Assembly (NCBI RefSeq): GCF_964028195.1
Contig: NZ_OZ034750.1
Coordinates: 1,364,001 to 1,428,000 of the forward strand
DNA length: 64,000 bases
Reading direction: 5' to 3'
Source: Wolbachia endosymbiont (group A) of Pogonocherus hispidulus
Lineage (GTDB): Bacteria > Pseudomonadota > Alphaproteobacteria > Rickettsiales > Anaplasmataceae
Shown: positions 47,378 through 56,881 of the stretch, piece by piece
How the letters are laid out: each line of letters starts with the position of its first letter
How positions within the stretch are numbered: position 1 is the first letter of the stretch
Notes under the pieces: generated by a model
Databases searched by the model: none
Told to the model about the DNA's origin: nothing
What the model saw: the letters and a program-made list of their open reading frames with translations, nothing else
Translations under genes and position numbers: made by a program

Positions 47378-47414
47378 AAAACCGTACGTGAGACTTTGCG
47401 CCTCATACGGCTTC
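47378..47414 (-). ncRNA. group II intron 1 domain V
   Basis: The hairpin starts GAAGCCGTATGAGGCG and closes with AGTCTCACGTACGGTTTT. This is the catalytic core of the intron, with the AGC near its 5' side and a two-base bulge. The MITE-like element sits just downstream. Confidence 0.8.
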
Positions 47415-47432
47415 TCTCCAATTTGGTGCTTT

Positions 47433-48251
47433 TCATGCACACCTCCTGTGTAATTCATCGTGACAATGTCCATGTAACAAAGATAAGTTTTTGATCATAT
47501 TGTTTCGTCTATTCCGGTCTTTGTGATGTATTTCTATTGTATCATCACTTTTAAACCATAGTCTACAATTATCGCATTTACTTTGTTGCAACCTCAATAA
47601 TTTTATTACTCCTAGTGGCTTATCTGGTATTTTTCTCAGACATTTACCCCAATATACCCAATCACCATCATATGGGGATCTGGTTTTTTGCACTTTGATA
47701 TGTCGTTTAATAACATGATCGCTGTGTATAGTAAGACGTATCTTGTTACTTGTCATAAAGCGCCAGTTTTCGTTATTATACTTCTTAAAGTACTTTCTTT
47801 TTATCCAGCATCTCCCTTTGTTTGGGTGCCTAAAAACTGCCCACTTTCAGAGTTTTCTATGCATAATATTATCCAATGAGCTAAAGATTTTACATGAAAC
47901 TACCGAGGAGTAATATTGACTCCATCCTCTGTTTATTGGATTGAGATCCTTTATCACCCGTTCTTGTGGTGCTCCACGCATTTCTCTGAGCTTATGTTTA
48001 ATAGCTAGTGTATGCTGTTTTATAGAATTACGACTTGGTTTACTTGTAACCTTTCTTACTTTCTTTTATTGGATATTGTCTTATTGAAAATCCAAGAAAA
48101 TCAAATCCTGGTTTTGTTTCGTCAATGGTTCTTAATGTATGAGAAACTCTTGTTTTAGAGGGCTTTAATTTTAGTCCAATGGTTTCTAACCATTCTTCAA
48201 CTAAAATTTTTGCTTTAAGAATAATCTCTTCATTTTCATGTATGATGACAA
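47433..48251 (-). pseudogene. RT1 3' part: maturase thumb and HNH endonuclease
   Basis: Two frames continue the RT of intron 1. At 48040-48251 HENEEIILKAKILVEEWLETIG and LKPSKTRVSHTL, then GFDFLGFSIRQY, follow the YxDD box. At 47433-47756 lies an HNH domain (CDNCRLWFKSDDTIEIHHKD, NLSLLHGHCHDELH). The intervening 280 bases are frameshifted. The 5' half lies at 51292-51838 beyond the inserted intron 2. Confidence 0.8.
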
Positions 48252-48286
48252 GGAGAGTAGACCGGCGGAACTTCCCCACCAGTCTC

Positions 48287-49513
48287 CATAAGTGTTGAAA
48301 GTATCAAAAATGGCGTGATATAAGATGATCGACAACATGTAAATTACCTCCTGATAGTAAAACAATTGAGCGTATAAAAGAATCATTAAGATCTAGTGTA
48401 AATTGCAATAATGCCATTTTAAATCCATGTAAATTGTTTTTAATTTTATAAACGAGAAACAGCAGGGCTGTAATAATAATCATATAAATATATACTTTCA
48501 TTCCGTTCATGCTATGGCTCAAAAAGTGTTTATATCCAAGGTTTTGCTTTATAAATTTGAAGAATACTTCTATGTCCCACCTTCGCCTATACGCCTGTGC
48601 AACATCATAAGCAGGCATCGTAAACAAGTTAGTTAAAAACCATATTTCATTTCCTGCCTTGTTTTTGATTTTTATCAAACGTAAGTTATGCTTTTCTGCA
48701 ATTTTGCCCTGTGCGCGATAAAGATTAACTATTATATCTTCTAAAATTTCTGATCCATCTTGCTGTTGTCCTTGAATAACTTTACTCCTACTTACAACAT
48801 CATGCTTTCTGCTTGTTTCAACTCTTGTTATAAATTTGTATTCCTTCTCATCAAACTCAGCAAAAGTTCCAACCTTTCTGATTCCCCTATCAAATAGCAA
48901 AATATCCTCTTTTTTAACTTTTGCTTCGTTGATTGCCCTTACCAGTGCTATGTCTTCACTACCTTCTTCTTGCCCTTTACAAAACCTTATACTTGTTGGC
49001 AATTGTCCTTTTAATCCCAGACTTACTTTGACTTATTACTTTGGTTACCTAACTTTAGTCCATCTTTTATAAGATACCCTGATAAATTTATGATTGTTGA
49101 ATCAAATCTATGTAAATCATGTGACGTTTTTTTGGGCAACAATTTTTCAACTTTGTTTATCAGATCAATATATACTCCCTTAAAATAATCAGAACTTTTA
49201 ACCTTTTCGACAAGCCACTTTATGTGACTGTACTTTTGTCATCATTTTTATCTATCACACACCTGTTTATTACCATTGCTAATGCTCTTAAGCTTGTTTT
49301 CTGACCCATTAATATTAACTTCATTAAGCCTTTAAATATGATTTTGCCCACTAACTTAGTATTGCATTTATCTATCTCACTTAATTTTCCTAGCCTTTCC
49401 AAATCCTTGTCTTTAATTAAGTTTAATATGCCTTCTATTTGATCCATTATTGCCTCCATTTTTCTGCAATAATAGCTCTTTATATCCTTTTTGTATTACT
49501 TTCAACACTTATG
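48287..49513. mobile_element. IS4-family insertion sequence
   Basis: The 1227-bp element has perfect 15-bp inverted ends, CATAAGTGTTGAAAG, and a perfect 10-bp target duplication, CACCAGTCTC, at 48277-48286 and 49514-49523. It is inserted in domain VI of group II intron 2. Its transposase is frameshifted although its ends are flawless. Confidence 0.93.
48304..49459 (-). pseudogene. IS4-family transposase, frameshifted
   Basis: The N-terminal 79 residues (from 49459, MEAIMDQIEGILNLIKDKDL) and the C-terminal 232 residues (48304-49002) are open. About 220 bases between them, holding the first catalytic Asp region, are out of frame. The C-terminal part has the second Asp (LLFDRGI) and the IS4 signature Y-x2-R-x3-E-x6-K in YRRRWDIEVFFKFIK. 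Confidence 0.85.
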
Positions 49514-49528
49514 CACCAGTCTCTCGCA

Positions 49529-49562
49529 GAACTGCACGGAAACCTCTCGGTTTATACAGCTC
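49529..49562 (-). ncRNA. group II intron 2 domain V
   Basis: A 34-nt hairpin has 5' GAGCTGTATAAACC, a GAGA tetraloop and 3' GGTTTCCGTGCAGTTC, with a short bulge in the 3' strand. It lies after the RT gene and before domain VI. Confidence 0.8.
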
Positions 49563-49563
49563 C

Positions 49564-50809
49564 CATTATTCAGTCTTTTGATCCAAGTCCCAATGTCCAG
49601 TGATGGAAAATATTTGGATTCTCCTTCCTCACTTTTCCCAGAAGTTTCCTTGCTAGTTTTCCATGATTTCGAAGTTTCTTATATTTCCTTCTTACCCACT
49701 TTTCAAGATGCCGCTCTATGTTCTTTAGAGGTTTATATATCTCACTCCTGTAAAACCTGCCATAGCCAGCCTCTGACTATTGGATTTACTGTCTTTGATA
49801 TTTCCTCTAATGTTATGTGTGTTTTTCGTAGTATTTTCCATGACTTTATGGTTGTAGTAATCTTTTTCTTAGCCTTATTGCTAATTGCAGGAAGAAATGA
49901 AACGAAATCCTTTCCTATTTTACTTCTTGTTAACCTGGGTCTAAATGTGTAACCCAGAAAATCAAAACTTTGTTTAGGAAATTTACTTCTCCTATTATCA
50001 TCCTTGCAGTACACAATTTGTGTCTTTTCAGGATGTACCTTTAGCTTATATTCGGCCAATCTTTCTTCGATCATTACTCTCATAAATTCTGCCTATTTTT
50101 GAGTCTTGCAATGCACTATCGCATCATCCACATACCTCTCAAATGGTACTGTCGGGTAGTTCTTTTTCATCCATATATCAAACACATGATGCATGAATAT
50201 ATTAGAGATGATTGGGCTAACTGAACTTCCTTGTGGAACTCCTTTATCCCTAACTACCTTACTGCCATCTGCAAGTTGTATAGGGGATTTCATCCACCTT
50301 TCAACGTATAGTATGACCCATTTGCAGTCTGTGTGTTTCTTGATAGCCTGCAGTGCTAAATCGTGGTCCAGATTGTCGAAAAATCCAGATATATCAAGAT
50401 CTACCGTCCAATCGTACCTCCAGCATCTTTTGCGTGCTGTATCTACCGCATCCAGTGCTGATTTATTTGGTCTATAACCATATGAATCTTCGTGGAATTT
50501 TGGCTCTACTAGCGGCTCAAGATACATAGAAGCAGCCGTTTGCCCTATCCTGTCGAACACTGAAGGAACACCTAAAATTCTTTGTCCTCCTCCCGTATCT
50601 TTCGGTACTGCTACAGCTTTTACAGGCTCTGGAAAATAACTTCCGGATGACATCCGATTCCATAGTTTGTATAGATTATCTTTTAGATTCTCTTCAAACT
50701 TTGTTATCGAAACCTCATCCACACCTGCTGCACCTTTACTTTTCGATACTTGTTTATAAGCTCTCCAAATAAGTTGCTTCGGTATATCAAAAGACTTTGT
50801 TTTATTCAT
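49564..50809 (-). pseudogene. RT2: group II intron reverse transcriptase/maturase, broken
   Basis: The RT starts at 50809 (GGGAGGAA upstream) and shows AVPKDTGGGQRILGVPSVFDRI, YGYRPNKSALDAV, TVDLDISGFFDNLDHD, GVPQGSSVSPIISNIF and the active-site box RYVDDAIVHC. An in-frame TAG at about 50093 stands where a Gln (CAG) would fit. The same frame resumes at EFMRVMIEERLAEYKLKVHPEKTQ and runs to 49742. A frameshift there leaves the maturase end (GRFYRSEIYKPLKNIERHL) in another frame. The protein is not made as one piece. Confidence 0.85.
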
Positions 50810-51291
50810 TTATTCCTCCCTTTCGGTTGACAAATAATTAAAACTAAATCCCTTCACTCCATTTCCATTACAGAAACTCCTTCGCTACTACGCGCCCCTG
50901 TTTTTCGCATCGGTACTCTCATCCTCAGAGATCAGCTCTTTGGACTTCTCCCTTATCATCGAAACGACAGGTTCCCGTAGTTCCATGCAATAGCCTAAAA
51001 TAGATTCACGCCACTTTTATGCCGCTACCCAGTAAACAAGCTCCCGGTACCAGGTTAACGACTACCCCCTGGTTTTGACGTCGTCTCTACGCTTTCGACA
51101 CTTCATCAGTGGTTCACTTGCGTTCGTCTCTCTATTTCACACATGACACATAATTGTGCCTTTTCCATAACGCTCACTACTTTACCAAAGCAGCTTATGG
51201 CTGTTTGAAGCCTGCTCTTGCAAACCGGCTCCGAGGGGTCCTCCCTCATCTACTGCACAGCTTCAACACTTCCCGTGTTTCTACGGCGCAC

Positions 51292-51838
51292 AATCATCAC
51301 AGTAGAAAATTATACTAATAGACTTTTGCGCGTTTTTATGCGATATCCTACCATATTTTCTTTTCATGCATTGAAAGAGTTCGTTTGTTAATGCTTTTTT
51401 GACATGTTGCTCTAATCCGTGTAATGCAACACAAGCTAGCAACGGTGAGATCGTCCCTCCTTGAATTGTACCACGTTTTGTGGATTGAAGCTTTCCATCT
51501 TCCATAACACCCGCTCCTAACCATCCTCTTATGATTTTCTTTAACGTTGGTGTGGTATTGAGCTTTTCAAGCAGTTTATTATGGTTAATATTGTCAAAGC
51601 ATCCAGAAATATCAGCATCTAATACATATGCTGTTTTCTGTTTTAGCACATCAAATATGGCTTCAATTGCATCATGACAAGATCTACCAGGTCTAAAACC
51701 ATAAATGTTCGGCTCAAATTTTGCCTCCCATTCGGGTTCTAGCGCCATTTTAACAAGTGTTTGTTTTGCTCGACACGATATAGTGGGAATACCAAGGGGA
51801 CGACGTTCCAATGGCTTACCAGGTTTTGGAATCCATAC
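51292..51838 (-). pseudogene. RT1 5' part: reverse transcriptase fingers and palm
   Basis: The fragment reads VWIPKPGKPLERRPLGIPTI, YGFRPGRSCHDAIEAI, VLDADISGCFDNINHNKLL, TIQGGTISPLLACVALHGL and ends in the palm box IIFYCDD, where intron 2 is inserted. The N-terminus is cut by the IS end at 51839. The remainder lies at 47433-48251. Confidence 0.85.
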
Positions 51839-52873
51839 GGCCTTGTTGCATCGCACTTTATGAGATGGTGATTTATGGTAAATTCATGTAACTATCTCAA
51901 ATTTAGCCATACCAATATCAGTGAATTTGTTAAGTAAATAACACTTGAGTAGCAGTTCCCTCTCACGATTAATTTCAGATTTGTTCCTAAAACTAAATCC
52001 GAATATTTGCTTTAATCTTGAGAAAAATCCTTCAATGCGAGCTCTCTTTCCATAATCTACTTCTTCTTTCCACTTTTTTATGCAATCATATGACTTTATT
52101 AGTCTAACAGCAGCATTTCTATCATCCATGTAATCCAATTTTTGGTGCTCTGTTGCGTTGTTTTTCGGAAGAACTTTTGTCTTTATACCAAACTTGTTAC
52201 ATAATTCGTAAAGCTTATGCCTGTCATATGCTCTATCCGCATATAATACCTTTACAGCATGAACTTCTTCTAACAAATCGCAAGTGATCCGAATAAACTC
52301 CGCTGCTGTATTTTGCTGCTATGACTTTTTATACTCAACATTACATGCAGTTTCCGTGTCTGCTCATAGCCGTTCTGTCTGCACTATTTTCCTTCTGGGG
52401 TATTGCTGATGCTTGTGCTATCTATGGCAATTTCGATATCTTCCATATTATTTTTATCAATTCTGCAATCATTGATCTTAATATTAAGTTTCTTAAACCT
52501 TCTTGATGCTTGTGAATAGCTGATAACTGCCAAATCTCTTCCTATTTGTTGCAAATATCTTTTTATAAACCCGACTGTTTTTCTTAAACCTATTCTGAAT
52601 AGATGGGTTATTATATGTATCAAAATTACCACTTTATTGCTGTAAATATTGTTGCCACCCTGCATTTTTGGACTATTTTCATACCAATTTTCGATAGCTT
52701 CATTGATGTAACGAAAAATATTTCCCCTTTCTTGGAGAAATTTGTTATATTCGTTTTGGTTACTGACTCTCATTTTTTGTGGCATATTTTTTCTTCAAAG
52801 GTTAAATGGCTATTTTATAATGAATTTTGTCAGTAACTGCCAGTTCTTTTCATCTGAGCGATGCAACAAAGCC
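51839..52873 (-). mobile_element. IS5-family element, copy A
   Basis: The 1035-bp element has inverted ends GGCCTTGTTGCATCGC and GCGATGCAACAAAGCC (15 of 16 pair). Its left end cuts the RT1 gene and its right end lies in palindromic repeats. The flanks do not match each other, which implies a deletion or recombination at this copy. Confidence 0.85.
51884..52785 (-). pseudogene. IS5-family transposase of copy A, broken
   Basis: The N-terminal 133 residues (MPQKMRVSNQNEYNKFLQER, GLRKTVGFIKRYLQQIGRDL, IEIAIDSTSIS) and the C-terminal 130 residues (VLYADRAYDRHKLYELCNKFGIK, KRARIEGFFSRLKQIFGFSFRN) are separated by about 100 bases of broken frame. The catalytic residues are in IDST, LYADRAYD and RIEGFFSR. 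Confidence 0.85.
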
Positions 52874-53168
52874 ATCCCAGACTGGGATGACACCTCTGGG
52901 CACTGCCGTCATAAAGGAACCAGTGTTAGCTACTCGAATGACACCTTGACGATTTGAAGAATCGTCATCCCGCTACTTGTTAGCGGGATCTATGCTAAGA
53001 GATACCGCGAATGAATCGCGGTATGACGGTTAAGTAGGGTGTCATCCCAGTGCCTTGACTACTTGGATCCAGTTGAGCTATTTCAACAAAAATACTGCAT
53101 TTTGAGATGAACGTTTATTTTCACCAGACTTATTTACAAGTATAACAATTAAAGTCTGGATCCCAGTG
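52874..53168. repeat. palindromic repeats between two inverted IS copies
   Basis: Units of the CATCCCGCTACTTGTTAGCG, GATACCGCGAATGAATCGCG and GTGTCATCCCAGTGCCTTGA types fill the gap. Its right edge, GGATCCCAGTG, continues as CACTGGGATCC on the far side of IS copy B, so copy B landed in the centre of such a palindrome. Confidence 0.8.
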
Positions 53169-54234
53169 GGCTTTGTTGCATCGCTCAGATGAAAAGAACT
53201 GGCAGTTACTGACAAAATTCATTATAAATAGCCATTTAACCTTTGAAGAAAAAATATGCCACAAAAAATGAGAGTCAGTAACTGCCATGAATATAACAAA
53301 TTTCTCCATGAAAGGGGAAATATTTTTCGTTACATCAATAAAGCTATCGAAAATTGGTATGAAAATAGTCCAAAAATACCGGGTGGCAACAATATCTATA
53401 GCGATAAAGTTGTGATTTTGGTGCACATAATAACTTATTTATTTAGAATAGGCCTGAGGCAAACAGTTGGATTTATAGCAGGATACCTTGAGCAAGTTGG
53501 GAAAAATTTGCAAGTTATCAGCTATTCCCAGGCTTCAAGAAGGTTTAAAAAACTTAACATATGACCAAAGATATGATAAAAATAATATGAAAAATATTGA
53601 GATCGCCATAGATAGCACAGATCTACAATAATATTCCAGGTCATAGTAAGGCAAACGGTACAGATATTGCAGCTATGAGCAAACAAGAAAACTGCATGTA
53701 ATATTGGAAATAGGTAGCAAAAAAGCCATAGCTGTAAAATACAGTAACGGTGTCTACTCTGATCACTATGGAGCCTGTGATCTTATTGAAAGGGTTGATG
53801 CTAAATACAACATAAGCACACTATATGCAGACAGGGCATATGACCGAAGGAAGTTATATAAATTGTGCAATGAGCTTGGCATAAAGACAAAGATTCCTCC
53901 GAAAAATAATGCAGCAGAGCATCCAAAGTTAGACTATATGGCTGAGAGAAATTCTGCAATCAAGCTCATAAAGTCATATGATGAAGATGGTATAAAGAAG
54001 TGGAAAAAAGAGATGAGTTATGGAAAGAGATCTTATATAGAAGGTTTTTTCTCGTGATTAAAAAAGACATTTGGATTTAGTTTTAGGAACAAATCTGAAA
54101 TTAATCGTGAGAGGGAACTGCTACTCAAGTGTTATTTGCTTAACAAATTTACTGAAATAGGCATGGCTAAATTTGAAATAGTCGCATAAAATTATTTACT
54201 CTGGAAAAAACTTACGTTGCTATGCAACAAAGCC
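53169..54234 (+). mobile_element. IS5-family element, copy B
   Basis: This 1066-bp relative of copy A is in inverted orientation, with ends GGCTTTGTTGCATCGC and GCTATGCAACAAAGCC. It is flanked by the two halves of a palindromic repeat (CCCAGTG left, CACTGGG right). Confidence 0.85.
53256..54189 (+). pseudogene. IS5-family transposase of copy B, broken
   Basis: The frame opens MPQKMRVSNCHEYNKFLHER, breaks after RRFKKLNI near 53564, and is frameshifted through the first Asp region (IEIAIDST). It resumes at about 53704 (KKAIAVKYSNGVYSDHYG, LYADRAYDRRKLYKLCNELG), meets a TGA at 54055 after GFFS, and then continues as LKKTFGFSFRNKSEINRERE to 54189. Confidence 0.85.
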
Positions 54235-54430
54235 CACTGGGATCCAGGAAACTTAATTGCAAGTAATGCATTGGGTTTGGTGAGTATGGGTTTTGCATTA
54301 TAGAATGAAGCACTTTTGGTGAATTTGTAAAGAAAACTGGATTCCAGACTGGAATGACACCCTTCTGGTGGAAATTGCTCTCAAACTACAATGTTTGTAC
54401 AGATGTATGCTTGACATAGGATCCAGAAAA
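54235..54430. repeat. palindromic repeat with core shared with 39.4 kb
   Basis: The core from AACTTAATTGCAAGTAATGC to TTGGTGAATTTGTAAAGAAA is the reverse complement of 39360-39440. Palindromic units lie on both sides. No gene is present. Confidence 0.75.
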
Positions 54431-54460
54431 TTTAGTTATATATAGGAAAATCTGATTTGA

Positions 54461-54880
54461 CTACACCAACTCACGTTCAGCAAAAAAGAAAGCTATCTCC
54501 TTACGAGCATTTTCTAGACTATCCGAGCCGTGAACTCTATTTTCACTAATGTCATCAGCAAAATCACCCCTGATTGTACCTTTATCTGCCTGCTTTGGAT
54601 CGGTAGCTCCCATGATTTGTCTGTATTTACTTACTGCATTTTCACCAACTAAAACTTGAACTATCACAGGACCAGAAGTCATAAACTCTATCAATTCCCC
54701 AAAAAAAGACCTATCTTTATGAATTTCATAAAACAGCTCTGCTTGTTTTTTTGTCAGTAACATCATTTTTTGTGCTATAATTTTGAGCCCAGAGCTTTCA
54801 ATGTATGAATTTATCTTGCCTGTAATATTATTTTTTACTGCATCAGGTTTTAATATCGAAAGTGTTCTCTCAATTGCCAT
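54461..54880 (-). CDS. ndk: nucleoside diphosphate kinase
   Basis: Ndk balances nucleoside triphosphates through a phospho-His. The 139-aa protein has the family start [15 protein letters not shown], the catalytic H117 in NRVHGSDS, and [17 protein letters not shown] before it. Length is normal. Confidence 0.97.
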   Translation of the reverse strand: MAIERTLSILKPDAVKNNITGKINSYIESSGLKIIAQKMMLLTKKQAELFYEIHKDRSFFGELIEFMTSGPVIVQVLVGENAVSKYRQIMGATDPKQADKGTIRGDFADDISENRVHGSDSLENARKEIAFFFAERELV

Positions 54881-54993
54881 ATTATTTCCTTATATAAGAT
54901 TGTACATTCATAGATTCATTTTATTGCAAATTTTTGTTTCATCAAAGAGGTTTTTTATTTATAGTTAAGAATAAACCATCAAGGAGGTATTGT

Positions 54994-55848
54994 ATGCATA
55001 CTTGTTGTAAAAAAACTAATGAAAAACCTGAATCTACTACCAAACAACCGGTTGAAACTGAATCTACCGCTAAAAAATTGGTCAATAACTTAAAGTCATC
55101 AATTTTTTGTGGAACAAAAGGATTTTTGACTTTTAATTTGGCATTTTTAAGCTATTTAGAATATAGTATGTATGACTATACTCTACAAAAGCAAGGAAAA
55201 AGTAACAATCAATACATGGAGCTAAAAAAAGGTGCTGCCTTTGCAATGAGAAGGAATGTTATTCCGTTTCTTGAAATGACAATCATAGCACCGCTTGTTT
55301 GTTTTGCACTGCCGGCTATGCTAGGCAGTATGAGCCTCATGCAATGCGCACTTTTATGTGCTGCCTTAATGATTGCCACATGTTTTATCGTCAGAACTTT
55401 TAATCTACGTGAAAAGTTATTAGAAAAGCAAACAGGTTGCTCAAAAGAAACAGTGAATAAGGAATTTAAGAAAGATACTATAAAATTCCCTATCTTTGAT
55501 CAAAATAGAAAACACACCGAGTATAATTCGCCTAACTCAGGGCGACCACTGGATGAAACAAGTAGCACCTCTCTTTTCGTTGAAGTTTTACTTTTTCCCC
55601 TCAAAGTTCTTCTGAAGGTCCTGCAAAGTTGTATAATGCTATCTTTAGCTGCCGTTGAACTTCTTGAAGCAGTGCCAAGTTTTCTTGTTGATAAGGTTTT
55701 TGATAAAAGCCTTACATCTACCAAGAGTAACGTGCAAAGATCTGGCCATTTATTGTATGCAAGTGTAAGAAATTTAGTGCCTATAACTAAATTTGATAAG
55801 TGTGTAGCTAATTTTATAGGCACCCCAGAAGTAACTTGTTGTAAGTAG
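54994..55848 (+). CDS. unknown membrane protein with Cys-rich start
   Basis: I chose the ATG at 54994 because AAGGAGG lies 6 nt upstream. The 284-aa protein starts MHTCCKKTNEKPE and is hydrophilic to about residue 40. Hydrophobic segments lie at about 45-62, 93-115 and 117-135. A hydrophilic stretch (140-195) follows, then an amphipathic or membrane segment at about 200-235 (VEVLLFPLKVLLKVLQSCIM). The end TPEVTCCK again has a Cys pair. No family is recognised. It is 7 bp ahead of hemH. Confidence 0.65.
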   Translation: MHTCCKKTNEKPESTTKQPVETESTAKKLVNNLKSSIFCGTKGFLTFNLAFLSYLEYSMYDYTLQKQGKSNNQYMELKKGAAFAMRRNVIPFLEMTIIAPLVCFALPAMLGSMSLMQCALLCAALMIATCFIVRTFNLREKLLEKQTGCSKETVNKEFKKDTIKFPIFDQNRKHTEYNSPNSGRPLDETSSTSLFVEVLLFPLKVLLKVLQSCIMLSLAAVELLEAVPSFLVDKVFDKSLTSTKSNVQRSGHLLYASVRNLVPITKFDKCVANFIGTPEVTCCK

Positions 55849-55855
55849 TGCGTAG

Positions 55856-56803
55856 GTGAAAAAGGCTGTCATTTTATTTAACCTTGGTGGACCAGATTCA
55901 CTGAATGCGGTCCGTCCTTTTTTATTCAATCTTTTTTATGACAGGAGAATAATCAATCTACCGAATTCCTTTCGGTTTCTTTTAGCAAAGTTTATATCCG
56001 CAAAACGAGAAAATACTGCACAAGAAATATATGAGCAAATTGGAGGTAAATCACCAATTTTGGATAATACGAAAGCACAAGCTAATGCTTTAGAACTAAA
56101 ATTAAATGAAAATAGAAACCATGTACACAAGGTATTCATCTGCATGCGCTATTGGCGTCCATTTGCTGATGAAGTTATTAAAAGTGTAAAACAATTTGAT
56201 CCTGATGAAGTAATTTTGTTGCCACTATACCCTCAATATTCAACTACCACAACTCTGTCATCCATCGAAAATTGGCAAAAAAATGCTAAAAAGCATGGCC
56301 TAAAATGCAATACAAAAATAATTCATCATTATTATGACAATGAAAACTTTATTGAGGCTCATGCTAATTTAATAGCTAAGCATTACAAATTAGCCAGCAG
56401 AATCGATAAGCCAAGAGTCCTATTTTCAGCCCATAGCCTGCCTCTCAGTGTTATTAAAAAAGGCGACCCTTACGCCCTACAGGTAGAAGAAACAGTACAA
56501 CTAATAGTAAAAAAATTAAATATCAAAGACCTTGATTGGTCAATATGCTATCAGAGCAAAATTGGTCCCGTAAAATGGCTAGAGCCAAGCACTGAAAGTG
56601 AGCTATTACGCGCAAAAGCTGATGGTGTACCTGTAGTTCTATCACCTATATCTTTTGTTTCTGAGCATTCAGAAACTCTAGTTGAACTTGATATAGAATA
56701 TAAAGCAATTATCAAGGATGGATATTACTTTCGCGTGCCAACTCTCAGTATCGATCCCTTGTTTATTAAATGCTTGGCTGATTTATGCATAAATCTCCCT
56801 TAA
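55856..56803 (+). CDS. hemH: ferrochelatase
   Basis: HemH inserts iron into protoporphyrin IX, the last step of heme synthesis. The 315-aa protein starts with GTG ([21 protein letters not shown]) and has [14 protein letters not shown], the catalytic His in [18 protein letters not shown], and the [20 protein letters not shown] end motif. Length is normal. It lies close behind the unknown membrane gene. Confidence 0.96.
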   Translation: MKKAVILFNLGGPDSLNAVRPFLFNLFYDRRIINLPNSFRFLLAKFISAKRENTAQEIYEQIGGKSPILDNTKAQANALELKLNENRNHVHKVFICMRYWRPFADEVIKSVKQFDPDEVILLPLYPQYSTTTTLSSIENWQKNAKKHGLKCNTKIIHHYYDNENFIEAHANLIAKHYKLASRIDKPRVLFSAHSLPLSVIKKGDPYALQVEETVQLIVKKLNIKDLDWSICYQSKIGPVKWLEPSTESELLRAKADGVPVVLSPISFVSEHSETLVELDIEYKAIIKDGYYFRVPTLSIDPLFIKCLADLCINLP

Positions 56804-56881
56804 GGTCCTGATTTATAGTGCTTTTCTTTTAGGATTTTATGTGATAGAATAACAGAAAGTTATTATTTTGTTAACTATTTC

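Larger units (their letters stand above)
48252..51291 (-). mobile_element. group II intron 2, inserted in the RT gene of intron 1
   Basis: Its 5' end is GTGCGCC at 51285-51291 (minus strand), the usual group II start. About 480 bases of structured RNA then lead to its RT gene (from 50809), domain V at 49529-49562 and domain VI. Domain VI is split by an IS4-family element. When that is removed it gives a stem, AGACTGG with CCGGTCT, followed by a bulged A and CTC pairing with GAG. The intron lies directly after TACTGTGATGATT, in the YCDD box of RT1. Joining the flanks restores the RT1 frame. Confidence 0.8.
47115..51838 (-). mobile_element. group II intron 1 (5' end lost, interrupted)
   Basis: Read on the minus strand it comprises a reverse transcriptase/maturase with HNH domain in pieces, domain V at 47378-47414, and a domain VI stem (GTGAGGAAGG with CCTTCTTCAC) ending near 47115 in GAC. 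It is inserted in the DUF1016 gene, opposite to that gene's direction. Its 5' RNA part and the first part of the RT gene are removed by the IS at 51839. A second intron and a MITE-like element lie within it. Confidence 0.8.

Noticed and set aside
50093..50095. TAG read-through or recoding in RT2
   Set aside because: A CAG-to-TAG change explains it, and a later frameshift breaks the same gene anyway.
53130..53426. 98-codon minus-strand frame
   Set aside because: It lies antisense over the transposase of IS copy B and over repeats.
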